Positions 24,026-33,091 of a DNA stretch of 61,435 bases are shown here, piece after piece. The position numbers were made by a program, and so were the translations under genes. The number at the start of each line of letters is the position of its first letter. The first letter of the stretch is position 1. This DNA is from Desulfobacteraceae bacterium (lineage in GTDB: Bacteria; Desulfobacterota; Desulfobacteria; Desulfobacterales; RPRI01), in the NCBI GenBank assembly GCA_011391695.1, contig JAABQB010000013.1, positions 1 to 61,435 on the forward strand, in the 5' to 3' direction. The notes beneath the pieces were generated by a model. That model made no database searches, was not told where the DNA came from, and saw nothing but the letters and a program-made list of their open reading frames with translations.

Positions 24026-24451
24026 TTATTCTTCCTTAATCAAATCGGCCTTTCTTGTTTTTTTTATCGTGCCTCTATGTCGCTTTGCTTCAAGGCGTTT
24101 AATTTCTGATTTACGGGAAGGTTTTGTTTTAATACGCTGTTTCTCTATTTCAGAGGCTTTGCGTATTATTTCCACAAGCCGGTTTAAGGCATCTTTACGG
24201 TTTTTGTACTGATCTCTGAATCTGCGGGCGGTTATGATTAAAACGCCTTCAGATGAAACCCTTTTGCCTCCCACAAGCGCGAGCCGTTTGCGGACATCAT
24301 CCGGAAGAGAAGGGGAGGTTTTTATGTTAAAACGAAGCTGAACCGCTGAAGCGACTTTATTGACATTCTGACCACCTGGTCCGGAAGCCTGAATAAATTC
24401 TTCCTTGATCTCCTCTTCGCGTATCGATATCGTGTCTGTGATATGAATCAT
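24026..24451 (-). CDS. arfB: Alternative ribosome-rescue factor ArfB (YaeJ), peptide chain release factor-like
   Basis: ArfB hydrolyses peptidyl-tRNA on ribosomes stalled at mRNA ends. The 141-residue protein has the GGQ motif at 26-28 (SGPGGQNVNKVAS) and lacks the codon-recognition domain of RF1/RF2. The C-terminal basic tail (about residues 105-141, rich in Lys and Arg) is the part that enters the empty mRNA channel. It overlaps the NlpC/P60 gene by four bases (ATGA), so the two are translationally coupled. Confidence 0.92.
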   Translation of the reverse strand: MIHITDTISIREEEIKEEFIQASGPGGQNVNKVASAVQLRFNIKTSPSLPDDVRKRLALVGGKRVSSEGVLIITARRFRDQYKNRKDALNRLVEIIRKASEIEKQRIKTKPSRKSEIKRLEAKRHRGTIKKTRKADLIKEE

Positions 24452-24939
24452 GGCATGATACGACGCGATGTCCAGTATGATTTATTCCAGCAAGGCTCAT
24501 CAATTCTTGAAATCATAACTCCCTTCCGGCGTGAAGTATGGGCGAATTCACCATCGCTGAGATATATTCCAACATGTCTTCGAATTTTTGATGGTCTGAA
24601 AAAAACTAGATCACCTGGTTTAAGTTCATTTTTATCAACAGGAACACCGGCGGCAGCCTGCTTTTCAGTATCACGCGGCAGCGAAATTCCAAAAAGCTTG
24701 TCATATACGATCATTACAAAGCCCGAACAATCGGTGCCGGAAGAACTTGTCCCGCCCATGCGGTGAGGAGTCTCTGTCCATAATTTCACTTCTTCACGCA
24801 GAATCTGTTCCATATTATTCTTATATGCTTCATAATAATCTGGTATTGCCTGATAGCTAGATGCGCAGTCTGTCATTATTACAAAGGTGATTAAAATCTT
24901 TAAAACAATTGTGGTGCTGAGATAAAAAAGCTTTTTCAT
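24448..24939 (-). CDS. NlpC/P60 family cell-wall peptidase, exported
   Basis: A 163-residue cysteine peptidase that would cleave peptide stems of peptidoglycan. The N-terminus has a hydrophobic export signal (residues 4-22), followed by TDCASS, which is a poor lipobox. Catalytic residues are C71 (TDCSGFV), H122 (RRHVGIYL) and H134 (FAHTS). The protein is essentially the catalytic domain alone. It precedes arfB in a two-gene operon. Related small proteins occur in many Desulfobacterota. Confidence 0.88.
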   Translation of the reverse strand: MKKLFYLSTTIVLKILITFVIMTDCASSYQAIPDYYEAYKNNMEQILREEVKLWTETPHRMGGTSSSGTDCSGFVMIVYDKLFGISLPRDTEKQAAAGVPVDKNELKPGDLVFFRPSKIRRHVGIYLSDGEFAHTSRRKGVMISRIDEPCWNKSYWTSRRIMP

Positions 24940-24992
24940 CCTCAGTATTTACCTTTTGTTTAATAACGTTTTTGAGATCTTTGCGTAATAAT

Positions 24993-26825
24993 TTAAAAAT
25001 GTATTGTTACTTCGTACAAGCCATTTTCCAGGTTGGCAGAAGTTCTTTGTCCGCCTTTTGCGAAAACTTTCATCATTTCGATGTTTGATGAGAGAACATC
25101 TGCTGTGAATCCTTTTACTCCTTCTTCTTTAGCAAGGCGTACAAGCATCTGATACATATATGTCGCTATTCCGAGGCGCTGATATTTTTCATCAACGATA
25201 AAGGCAACCTCTGCAAAGAGATTTTGCCTGTTTTTTATATATCTTGATTCTGCTATAATGTATTCATGACCATGTTCCTCAACTATGCCGACAATAGACA
25301 TCGTCTGGCTGAAATCGACATTAACATATTCCTGCATTCTTGAGTGCGGCATTGTTTTAACTGTTGAAAAATATCTGTAGTAGATTGCTTCGTCGGAAAA
25401 ACGATAGAAGAGCCTGCGCATATCTTCCTCATCGGATGGCTTAATAGCTCTAAACCCGACTCTAATCCCATCTTTAAAAATATGTTCCGTACTAATCCCG
25501 GCAGGGTAGAGAGTCCCGCATTCCGGCAGAAAAATCTGGTCGTGATATAGAATTCTTTCCTGCTTTGCCTGCCCGACGAGTTTCGGGCGGTCAGCGGGAT
25601 GAGCTATATCAATCAGAGCCTGAGCTCTTTCACGCACTGTCAGACCATTAAGATGAGCTGCTCCATATTCGGTAACAACAAGATCTACGGATTCTCTTAA
25701 GCTGAATCTGTTGTGCAGGCTCCCGACCGAAATCCTGATATTTGGTTCTCCTTTTAGGTTTCGGCTCGGAAGCGCAAAAATATTTCGTCCGCCTTGTGAT
25801 ATTTCAGCGCCTGTAAAAAAATCCATAGCTTCTCCGGGACCGGCTGCAACAGTTCCTTTACCAATGTTGAGTGCGATAAGGCCGGACAAATCAACTTTCC
25901 TTGCCTGAAAAATGGCAACAAACTCGGGATTGCTTCCGATTATAACAGGATCAAACACTTTGTCTATACTTTGAAATTCTACAAGAGGGTTGCGGTTTAA
26001 CCACGACATAAGCTCAGGAGTTCCGAGAGCATAGGAAATAAGAGACTTTCCCTGCCAGACTTCCTTTTTCCTGTTAGTGACGGATCCGCTTTTCATAAGG
26101 TCCATAAGAGCATCTGTGAAAAACGGAGAATGTATACCGAGATCGCGTTTTTTGGAAAGATGACGGCTTAACGCTTCAAACAGCGGTCCGATTGAGAAAG
26201 ATATGCAGCTTCCGTTTTCAATAACCGACGCAACATTTGCAGCGACCTTGTCAAAGACTGCGTCATCAAGCCAACGGGGGAAATATATGGGATCATCCAT
26301 TGAATTAATCATCATGTCGAAATCCGAAATATGTACAAAGGTATCCCCAAAGGTTTCGGGGATTTTTGTGTTTATTTCCCCGACTACAAAAGAGGCTTTT
26401 TCCATTGCCTCACGAGCGACATCTATGGCTATTCCCAGACTGCAGTTTCCGGATTTGTCCGGAGGCGAAACCTGAACAAAGGCAATATCTATGCGGACTC
26501 GTCCGGTTTTAATAAGACGTGGAATTTTAGAAAAACGGCACGGAATTAAATCAACCCTACCCGCAGTAATCGCTTCCCTTGCAGCCCATCCGGAATAGAA
26601 GGTTTTAAGGCGGAATTTCTGAGAATAAAGCTCTTTAATCGAAACTACGTCACCGAGGCTTACAAGCTGTATCAGCTCAAGATCTTCCAGATTGGGAGCG
26701 CTGGATGCCATCAGATGTTTTACAAGGGTTCTTGGCTCAGCTGCTCCTGTCCCTAAGAAAATGCTCATTCCCGGTTTAATTATTTCAAGAGCCTTGTTCG
26801 GCAAAACAATTTTCTTGTCCGGCAT
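24993..26825 (-). CDS. Acetyl-CoA hydrolase/CoA-transferase fused to a GNAT acetyltransferase domain
   Basis: About 610 residues. The first 435 or so form a class I CoA-transferase/acetyl-CoA hydrolase of the 4-hydroxybutyrate CoA-transferase type, with IFLGTGAAEP at the start, a LIALNIGKGTVAAGPGEAMDFF segment and VTEYGAAHLNGLTVRERA. The C-terminal 150 residues are a GNAT domain (VAFIVDEKYQRLGIATYMYQML is the acetyl-CoA loop). This fusion is known in anaerobic bacteria; the GNAT part may acetylate a lysine, but its target is unknown. ATG 26825 has GGTGG just upstream; the alternative ATG 26858 has no ribosome-binding site. It lies downstream of no visible partner and may serve CoA recycling with the acyl-CoA island. 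Confidence 0.87.
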   Translation of the reverse strand: MPDKKIVLPNKALEIIKPGMSIFLGTGAAEPRTLVKHLMASSAPNLEDLELIQLVSLGDVVSIKELYSQKFRLKTFYSGWAAREAITAGRVDLIPCRFSKIPRLIKTGRVRIDIAFVQVSPPDKSGNCSLGIAIDVAREAMEKASFVVGEINTKIPETFGDTFVHISDFDMMINSMDDPIYFPRWLDDAVFDKVAANVASVIENGSCISFSIGPLFEALSRHLSKKRDLGIHSPFFTDALMDLMKSGSVTNRKKEVWQGKSLISYALGTPELMSWLNRNPLVEFQSIDKVFDPVIIGSNPEFVAIFQARKVDLSGLIALNIGKGTVAAGPGEAMDFFTGAEISQGGRNIFALPSRNLKGEPNIRISVGSLHNRFSLRESVDLVVTEYGAAHLNGLTVRERAQALIDIAHPADRPKLVGQAKQERILYHDQIFLPECGTLYPAGISTEHIFKDGIRVGFRAIKPSDEEDMRRLFYRFSDEAIYYRYFSTVKTMPHSRMQEYVNVDFSQTMSIVGIVEEHGHEYIIAESRYIKNRQNLFAEVAFIVDEKYQRLGIATYMYQMLVRLAKEEGVKGFTADVLSSNIEMMKVFAKGGQRTSANLENGLYEVTIHF

Positions 26826-26858
26826 CTGACCACCGTTGAAACTCCCCGCCGCGGGCAT

Positions 26859-27354
26859 CTGGGTTAGTGCGCTGTTAATGATATTCTACGTTGTTCAAAG
26901 ACTTCTGCGTAAAATAATATTAACATGCTAAAATAACAGGATATAGGAGTCAACAAAAAAATGGCTCCAATAAAGCCTTTTGTAGGAGCTGATTGTCAGG
27001 ATACATTTTATGGAAAATCTTTTTAAAAGCAAGTTCTTCATCTATTGCCGGAATTAAAGAGCGTGACAAAAAAGTATTGTAAATGTTCTTCTGCGTATAT
27101 TTTAACAGAAGTGAAAATCTGAGCGTATTGGAATGCAAGAGAGAATGATTTTAATATTAAATAAATGCAAGAAAAAACATTAAAGAAAGCTGTTTACTAC
27201 ACAACCCATTGTAAACATAATTGCGGAAGCCACCATATGATGTATATATATATAATTATATATAAGTTATGCAAATATTGCTTGACATATACTAAAGAAG
27301 ATGTAATAAGCACAGAAAATTCTCAATTAAATATTATTCAGCAGGATTTTCGTT
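26859..27354. other. AT-rich intergenic region, no convincing gene
   Basis: About 500 bases between divergent genes. A TA-rich stretch (27241-27266) precedes a promoter-like TTGACA. A 62-codon open frame on the minus strand (26950-27138) shows no domain or ribosome-binding site and is probably chance. Short inverted repeats occur (for example TTCTG/CAGAA around 27084-27105), but nothing stronger was seen. Confidence 0.5.
27282..27309 (+). promoter_or_regulatory. Candidate promoter of the XRE-pilMNOPQ operon
   Basis: TTGACA (27282-27287) is followed after 16 bases by TAATAA (27304-27309), 46 bases before the regulator's start. The AT tract just upstream could act as an UP-like element. Confidence 0.5.
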
Positions 27355-27552
27355 ATGGCAAAGAATTCCTTAAAAAAGACCAGAGAGTCACTCATGATGA
27401 GCAAAGCCGAGCTTGCTAGAGAGGCCAATGTGTCTCCAATTACCATTTCACGTATTGAGGAGGGTATGCCATGTCGCATGGAGACAAAACGAAAGATTAT
27501 TCTTGCACTAGGTTTTAATCTTTCTGACAAAGACAAAATATTTAGTGATTGA
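27355..27552 (+). CDS. Small XRE-family helix-turn-helix regulator
   Basis: A 65-residue protein consisting only of a Cro/C1-type DNA-binding domain: SKAELAREANVSPITISRIEEG (about 16-37) is the helix-turn-helix. It is nine bases upstream of pilM and clearly leads the pilus operon. A role in controlling the operon or its own promoter is inferred from position. RBS is weak (AGGA nine bases upstream). Confidence 0.85.
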   Translation: MAKNSLKKTRESLMMSKAELAREANVSPITISRIEEGMPCRMETKRKIILALGFNLSDKDKIFSD

Positions 27553-27561
27553 GCGTGATTT

Positions 27562-28614
27562 ATGCCATTCGGAAGTAAAAATCATATTATCGGCCTGGAT
27601 ATTGGATCGAGAAGCCTGAAGGCGGGAGAGATAGTTGAAACGAAAAAGGGCCATCTTCTTAAGAAATTTGGGATGATCGATATTCCTCCAGGGATAATTG
27701 AAGACGGCGCAATAAACGATCATGAAGCTGCTGCAGAATATATCCGGCAGCTTTTCAAGAAAAACAAAATCAAAGAACAAAAGGTTGCCGTTTCGATAGG
27801 GGGCTTTTCTGTAATTGTAAAGAAAATAAATGTTCAGACGATGGATGAAAAAAAGCTTCAGGAGACCATTCAATTCGAAGCTGAGCAATATATTCCTTTT
27901 GATATCAGTGATGTAAATCTAGACTTTCAGATTCTGGGAGAAAACGAGAACAATCCCAATCAAATGAGCGTTTTCCTTGTAGCAGCAAAAAAAGAAATGA
28001 TAACCGAATATATTAATCTTGTCCAGATGGCCGGACTCAATCCGTGCATTATTGATGTTGAAGCGTTTGCATTACAAAATATTTTTGAGTTCAACTATGA
28101 TACAAAAGGGGAAAACATAGCCTTGATAGACATAGGCGCCAGCAAGACGTCATTGAATATATTAAAAGGTCGCTCATCTCTATTCATGCGGGATGTCTCT
28201 TTGGGTTGCGGGCAGATAAATCAAAAAATTGTTTCTCTGTCCGGATGCACTTTGGAAGAAGCAGAACAAATTAAATTCGGAAGTCAGAACAACAAAATTT
28301 CTACCGAAGATTTAATAGAAATAGAATCTTCTGTTGTTTCAGATTGGTGTGCCGAAATAAGGCGGGCCCTTGACTTTTTTTACTCCACATACCCTGAAGA
28401 CAGCATAACAAAAATTGTGTTAAGCGGCGGAGGCGCCAATATAAAGGAATTTCGTCAACTACTGGCTTCAGAGACTTCTGCTGAAGTGGAAATCATTAAT
28501 CCGTTTAATAAGCTGGATGTGGGTGAAAACTTTGATTCTTCATACCTGGAAAAAATTGCACCGCAAGCCGCTATATGCATGGGCTTGGCATTAAGAAGGG
28601 TTGATGATAAATGA
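27562..28614 (+). CDS. pilM: Type IV pilus assembly protein PilM
   Basis: A 350-residue actin-like ATPase-fold protein of the inner-membrane alignment platform. The N-terminal GLDIGSRSLKAGEI is the phosphate-1 loop; ALIDIGASKTSLNIL and VLSGGGANIKEF are the later nucleotide-binding loops. PilM sits in the cytoplasm and binds the N-terminal tail of PilN. The stop overlaps pilN by four bases, and the pilMNOPQ order is conserved. Confidence 0.95.
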   Translation: MPFGSKNHIIGLDIGSRSLKAGEIVETKKGHLLKKFGMIDIPPGIIEDGAINDHEAAAEYIRQLFKKNKIKEQKVAVSIGGFSVIVKKINVQTMDEKKLQETIQFEAEQYIPFDISDVNLDFQILGENENNPNQMSVFLVAAKKEMITEYINLVQMAGLNPCIIDVEAFALQNIFEFNYDTKGENIALIDIGASKTSLNILKGRSSLFMRDVSLGCGQINQKIVSLSGCTLEEAEQIKFGSQNNKISTEDLIEIESSVVSDWCAEIRRALDFFYSTYPEDSITKIVLSGGGANIKEFRQLLASETSAEVEIINPFNKLDVGENFDSSYLEKIAPQAAICMGLALRRVDDK

Positions 28615-29186
28615 TACGAATTAATCTTCTGCCTTATAGGACGGCAAGAAAAAAAGAGAACGTTCGACGCCAGTTATCAGTATTGTTTTCTTCTTTGTTT
28701 CTGGTCATTATATTGATGTTCTATGCCAATATAAGATTGAACGGCGAGATTAAGGAAGTTAATGATAATATTCAAAGAACAAAGACTGAAATAGCTAAAT
28801 ACGAAAAAATTAATAAGGAAATTGCAGAAATAAAGAGCAAGCTTGAAGTTCTTAAAACTAAAATGAAGGTTATTAGTGACTTAGAGGCAGACCGCTATGA
28901 ACCGGTTCGGCTTATGGATGCAATGACAATACTAATTGTTCCTAACAGGATGTGGTTTGTCAGTTTTGATACAACAGGAAAGACGGTCAATCTTTCCGGT
29001 GTTGCAGTCGATAGTCAGACTGTAGCTGATTTCATGACCCGCCTTGAAGGTTCCAAGCTTTTTGAAACAGTTAATTTAAAAACTATAAAAAAACAGATGG
29101 TAAGGCAGGCAAGTCTCAAATATTTTGAAATATCATGCAATAAAAAATATGCCAAACAAGAAGTTAAGAGTGAGGCAAAAAAATAA
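28611..29186 (+). CDS. pilN: Type IV pilus assembly protein PilN
   Basis: A 191-residue bitopic inner-membrane protein. It begins MIRINLLPYR, the conserved tail that binds PilM. One membrane segment (about 23-42, LSVLFSSLFLVIILMFYANI) is followed by a coiled coil (about 50-90) and a periplasmic ferredoxin-like domain. It overlaps pilO by one base. Confidence 0.94.
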   Translation: MIRINLLPYRTARKKENVRRQLSVLFSSLFLVIILMFYANIRLNGEIKEVNDNIQRTKTEIAKYEKINKEIAEIKSKLEVLKTKMKVISDLEADRYEPVRLMDAMTILIVPNRMWFVSFDTTGKTVNLSGVAVDSQTVADFMTRLEGSKLFETVNLKTIKKQMVRQASLKYFEISCNKKYAKQEVKSEAKK

Positions 29187-29854
29187 TGGAAAAACCCGAC
29201 ATTTCAAAATCGATTGCTCCCATATTTGAAAAGCTTGAAAAGCTTTCGAAGGCAAAACGGTTTCTTCTTTTCAGCGGTATAATTGTTGTTATAGTTGCTG
29301 TTTTCGTTTACTTTGTTCTTTACCCCAAATTACAACAGTATCGTAAGCTTAGGACTGAATATTCGGAGTTGGATAAAAAACTCATTGCTGCAAAAAATGC
29401 CGCGAAAGAACTTCCCAAGTTAAAAGAAGAATTTAATAAAGCTGAAATACAGCTCAAGGAAGTTATGAAAGCCCTTCCTGAATCGAAAGAGATACCATCT
29501 CTTCTCGAAAGTATATCTTTATCCGGCCAGGAGGCGGGGCTTGAATTTATTCTTTTCCAACCCGGCAATGAAAGGAACCAAAGTTTTTATGCTGAAATTC
29601 CTGTATCAATACAAATTTCCGGTAAGTACCACAACGTAGCCGTTTTTTTTGACAAAGTGGCGCGGCTTCCAAGAATAGTCAATATTAAAGATATCTTAAT
29701 GAAAGTTGATCCATCAAAAAAGAATAACGATCTTATTACCACATGTACTGCTGTAACTTACAAGTTTTTGGATATAAAGGAGCAGCCCCAAATAGCAGAA
29801 AAAAAGGGAGCCCCAAAAAAGAATACTGAAACAAAGCCTGGTAAGCATGCCTAG
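29186..29854 (+). CDS. pilO: Type IV pilus assembly protein PilO
   Basis: A 222-residue partner of PilN with the same layout: short cytoplasmic tail, membrane segment (about 29-49, LLFSGIIVVIVAVFVYFVLY), coiled coil (52-95) and periplasmic domain (GLEFILFQPG...AEIPVSIQISGKYHNVAVFFDKVARLPRIVN). The latter is the clearest PilO signature. It overlaps pilP by eight bases. Confidence 0.94.
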   Translation: MEKPDISKSIAPIFEKLEKLSKAKRFLLFSGIIVVIVAVFVYFVLYPKLQQYRKLRTEYSELDKKLIAAKNAAKELPKLKEEFNKAEIQLKEVMKALPESKEIPSLLESISLSGQEAGLEFILFQPGNERNQSFYAEIPVSIQISGKYHNVAVFFDKVARLPRIVNIKDILMKVDPSKKNNDLITTCTAVTYKFLDIKEQPQIAEKKGAPKKNTETKPGKHA

Positions 29855-30614
29855 ACATCTAATTAAATTTATTATCGCAGTTTGTTCTGCATGTCTGTTT
29901 TCATTAATAAACGGATGTGGCGATAAAGCTCAAACACCAACAAAACCTGCAGCTGTGAGTAAAAAGATAGTTGCAAAGAAGAGTGAAACAGCTCCGGCTG
30001 ATGTCCCTGTCACTGTGAATGTTCCGGCAAAACAGGGCACAGAAGTTAAAGAAGTGAAAGCTGATGTTTCAACAGCTAAAACCAGCGTTGTGGCAGAAAA
30101 GCCTTCAGTTTCCATACAGCCGCCGGCAACCATTGATAAAGGAAAACAGGGAGAGACTGTAAAAACAACCTCTCCGCCGGCCGCCCTGCAACCATCAGCG
30201 CCTGAGCCTGCCGCCGAAATTGCTAAAATGCAATCTGAAGCAATACCTGCTTATGATCCTCACGGAAGGATAGATCCATTTATTCCTCTTTTTAAGGATG
30301 AAGGACCTTTGGCAGGAGCTGAAAAGGAAAGAAAAGGACGTATTCCCAGAACTCCTCTGGAAATGATCGATTTGGGTCAGCTAAAACTAGTGGCAGTTAT
30401 GCTTACTCCGAAAGGGAATAAGGCTCTTGTTGAAGAAGCGTCAGGCAAGGGATACATTGTTACAAAAGGTACTTATCTGGGAGTTAATTCCGGAAAAGTT
30501 GTCAAAATACTCAAGGATAGAATAATTATTGAAGAAGAAGTTGAAAGTATTGTCGGGAAGAGTACTATCCAAGAAAGAGAACTTAAACTTCAGAAACCTC
30601 TTGGAGAAGAATGA
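29847..30614 (+). CDS. pilP: Type IV pilus lipoprotein PilP
   Basis: A 255-residue lipoprotein linking PilNO to the secretin. The signal peptide ends in the lipobox LINGC (C24). A long Pro/Ala/Lys/Val-rich linker of about 100 residues follows, then the PilP domain (DPFIPLF...PLEMIDLGQLKLVAVMLTPKGNKALVEEASGKGYIV). The linker is longer than in the enterobacterial or Pseudomonas proteins as I recall them and may span the periplasm. The pilQ start follows one base after the stop. Confidence 0.93.
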   Translation: MPRHLIKFIIAVCSACLFSLINGCGDKAQTPTKPAAVSKKIVAKKSETAPADVPVTVNVPAKQGTEVKEVKADVSTAKTSVVAEKPSVSIQPPATIDKGKQGETVKTTSPPAALQPSAPEPAAEIAKMQSEAIPAYDPHGRIDPFIPLFKDEGPLAGAEKERKGRIPRTPLEMIDLGQLKLVAVMLTPKGNKALVEEASGKGYIVTKGTYLGVNSGKVVKILKDRIIIEEEVESIVGKSTIQERELKLQKPLGEE

Positions 30615-30615
30615 T

Positions 30616-33024
30616 ATGAACAATAACCAAATGAAAATGCTCGGAAGTTGTTTGGTAGCCGTTTTTCTTGTTTTACCGTATGCAGGATTATCTGACAGTT
30701 ATGCTCAGCAAAAAGATCAGAAGCCGGCAGACATAACCGGTATAAACACAACGCGTGAAGTAAAAAAGACTGGTTTAACAACTGCTGAAATTACGCCTCA
30801 AACGGCAACAAAATTTGAATCTGTAGATTTTGTGAAAAAAGAGAATGGCATAGCTGTCACTATAAAGGCAGACGGTAAGATTAGCAATTTTGAATCATTT
30901 ACTATTAAAAGAAGTGATAAACTTCCGGCGCGCATAGTTTTTGACCTTTTAAATATTACGGGCTCAGAAAAAAATAAGGAACAAGCGATATCTCCTGAAA
31001 CTGAATGGGTGAGCAAAGTCCGCTATAACTCGTATGCGAATAAAGTTCGGGTTGTTTTAGATACAAAAAATGATTATCTTAAAACCTTTTCAGCTGTACC
31101 GGTTCCGAACGGTCTTTTGGTCAACATCGGTTCTATGGAGCCGGCTGGTGCAAAAACAAATGCTCAACCTGGGATTGTGACTCAACCAATATCTCTCCCC
31201 GATTCTTCAAAAGGGAATCCGGTTGCTGAACGTGTAAAACCTGTATGGGTTAACAAGATTGACTTCTCGAGTGAAGAAAACGGGAAATCCACATTATCCA
31301 TTGGAACTACAAAACCTGTCGAATACAACATTAAAAAGGTTTCGGATAAATTACTGCACCTGCAGCTAAATAATACCAATATTTCCGCATCAAGAAAACG
31401 GCCTCTGATTACCACAAGGTTCAACAGCGCAGTTGACAGAATTATACCTCTTCAGAAGCCGGAAATGAAAAACAGATCCATTATTGCAATTGAGCTGAGA
31501 GAATCGGTTCCCTACGTTGTTGAACAATCGGATAGTTTTTTAAAGGTCCATTTTGAGGCTTCTTCTGTTCCTCCTATGCCTGAAAAAGAAGCAGATCTTC
31601 CGGACTGGAAGGAAGTCCTTGCCAATGCACCGGTTGAAGCAGTTGAAACAGAAAAAAGGGAACCTGCAAACAAACAAACCGTGGAAGTTAAACCGCTTCT
31701 TCTTGAGCCGGAGCAAAAATATACGGGTGAGAAGATAGCGCTTGATTTTTATGATACTGATATTAAAAATGTATTTCGTATTTTGAGAGAAGTAAGCGGG
31801 AAAAATTTTGCTATAGACAAAAGTGTTACAGGGAAAGTTACATTGTCGTTGGAAAAACCAGTTCCATGGGACCAGGTTCTTGATCTTGTTCTTAAAATGA
31901 ATCAGCTGGGGATGGTCCATGAAGGTGACATTATACGGATAGCTCCTCTTGAAGCCATTAAAAAAGAAGAAGAATTAAAGCAAGCAAAATTTATAGCTGA
32001 GCAAAAATCAAAAGAGCAGCAAAAATCACTTGAAGAGCTGAAGGTAGAATATATTCCGGTCAATTATTCAAATGCGAAGTCAGAGATTTTGCCTCATCTG
32101 GAGAAGATAAAAACCAAGGACAGGGGGAATCTCAGTGTAGATGAGAGGACAAACCTTATCATAATGACAGATGTGGCTGAGGTTATCAGGCAGGCAAAAG
32201 AAATTGTGAAAAAGCTTGACCGGGTGACTCCACAGGTAATCATAGAAGCAAGAATAGTTGAAGCAAGCACAAATTTTTCCAGAGAAATTGGAACCAGCTG
32301 GGGATCAGGAGTCGGCATTCAGCCTTCAAGCCTTTTGCCTACCCCGGTAGGAACGGTTACTTCAATTGATAATCGTGTAGGCGTTGGGCCAGAAAGGGGT
32401 TTTAACACTTTTCAAGGAACTTACGGTGTAAATACGGCGATTAATTTTCCGACTTCATTAAATGCGGCAAGCATTGGATTTAATTTCGTGAAAATTGCCG
32501 GAACTCCGCTTTTGCTGAATGCAAAACTTCAGGCAATGGAAGCCCAGGGTGAAGGCAAAATAGTCTCTGCGCCGAAGATAGTTACCATTGATAACAAGGA
32601 GGCTACAATAAAGCAGGGTTTGCGCTATCCCTATAATAAGCTTGATACTTCAGGCAATACGACTACGGTATTTGAAGACGTGGATCTCGAGCTGAAAGTA
32701 AAACCGCATGTTACTCCTGATGACAGAATTTCAATGGTGATCAAGATCAAAAAAAGGGATCTGGGTAACATAATAAGCGGTCAGCAATCTTTTACAACAA
32801 AGGAAGCTGAAACTGAACTTCTAATTAACGACGGAGAAACTGTGGTAATAGGCGGCATCATTAAGACGATCAAGAGCTCAGGCGGCTCAGGCGTTCCCGG
32901 ATTGTCGATGATCCCGATACTCGGATGGCTCTTCAAGACAGACACTAATACCGATAACAAGGAAGAACTTCTTATATTCATAACTCCGAAGATAGTTATG
33001 CTTGATCAGCGCAGCGCTTTATAA
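30616..33024 (+). CDS. pilQ: Type IV pilus secretin PilQ
   Basis: An 802-residue outer-membrane secretin. ATG 30616 starts a signal peptide (MNNNQMKMLGSCLVAVFLVL...) and has TTGGAGAAG upstream; the open frame extends further up inside pilP but is not used. Two N-terminal AMIN-type domains lie at about 60-170 and 205-320. A secretin N domain begins ISLDFYDTDIKNVFRILREV-like (IALDFYDTDIKNVF), and a GIG-rich secretin core ends in VVIGGIIKT and LLIFITPKIV. A perfect terminator lies 30 bases after the stop. Confidence 0.95.
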   Translation: MNNNQMKMLGSCLVAVFLVLPYAGLSDSYAQQKDQKPADITGINTTREVKKTGLTTAEITPQTATKFESVDFVKKENGIAVTIKADGKISNFESFTIKRSDKLPARIVFDLLNITGSEKNKEQAISPETEWVSKVRYNSYANKVRVVLDTKNDYLKTFSAVPVPNGLLVNIGSMEPAGAKTNAQPGIVTQPISLPDSSKGNPVAERVKPVWVNKIDFSSEENGKSTLSIGTTKPVEYNIKKVSDKLLHLQLNNTNISASRKRPLITTRFNSAVDRIIPLQKPEMKNRSIIAIELRESVPYVVEQSDSFLKVHFEASSVPPMPEKEADLPDWKEVLANAPVEAVETEKREPANKQTVEVKPLLLEPEQKYTGEKIALDFYDTDIKNVFRILREVSGKNFAIDKSVTGKVTLSLEKPVPWDQVLDLVLKMNQLGMVHEGDIIRIAPLEAIKKEEELKQAKFIAEQKSKEQQKSLEELKVEYIPVNYSNAKSEILPHLEKIKTKDRGNLSVDERTNLIIMTDVAEVIRQAKEIVKKLDRVTPQVIIEARIVEASTNFSREIGTSWGSGVGIQPSSLLPTPVGTVTSIDNRVGVGPERGFNTFQGTYGVNTAINFPTSLNAASIGFNFVKIAGTPLLLNAKLQAMEAQGEGKIVSAPKIVTIDNKEATIKQGLRYPYNKLDTSGNTTTVFEDVDLELKVKPHVTPDDRISMVIKIKKRDLGNIISGQQSFTTKEAETELLINDGETVVIGGIIKTIKSSGGSGVPGLSMIPILGWLFKTDTNTDNKEELLIFITPKIVMLDQRSAL

Positions 33025-33055
33025 ACCGTTCTGTGGCTTTTCGTGTTCTGCCATT

Positions 33056-33091
33056 CCTTCACTCCCATTGAAACGGGAGTGAAGGTTTTTT
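33056..33091. terminator. Bidirectional Rho-independent terminator after pilQ
   Basis: CCTTCACTCCC and GGGAGTGAAGG form an 11-base perfect stem with an eight-base loop and a T-run. It ends the pil operon and abuts the stop codon of the convergent TPR gene. Confidence 0.92.

Noticed and set aside
24961-24990. TTGAGATCTTTGCGTAATA as a third copy of the GAGACCTTTG element
   Set aside because: Only one degenerate end is present, with no partner end or shared interior.
26950-27138. 62-codon frame in the AT-rich gap before the XRE gene
   Set aside because: No ribosome-binding site, no domain, composition like the surrounding non-coding DNA.
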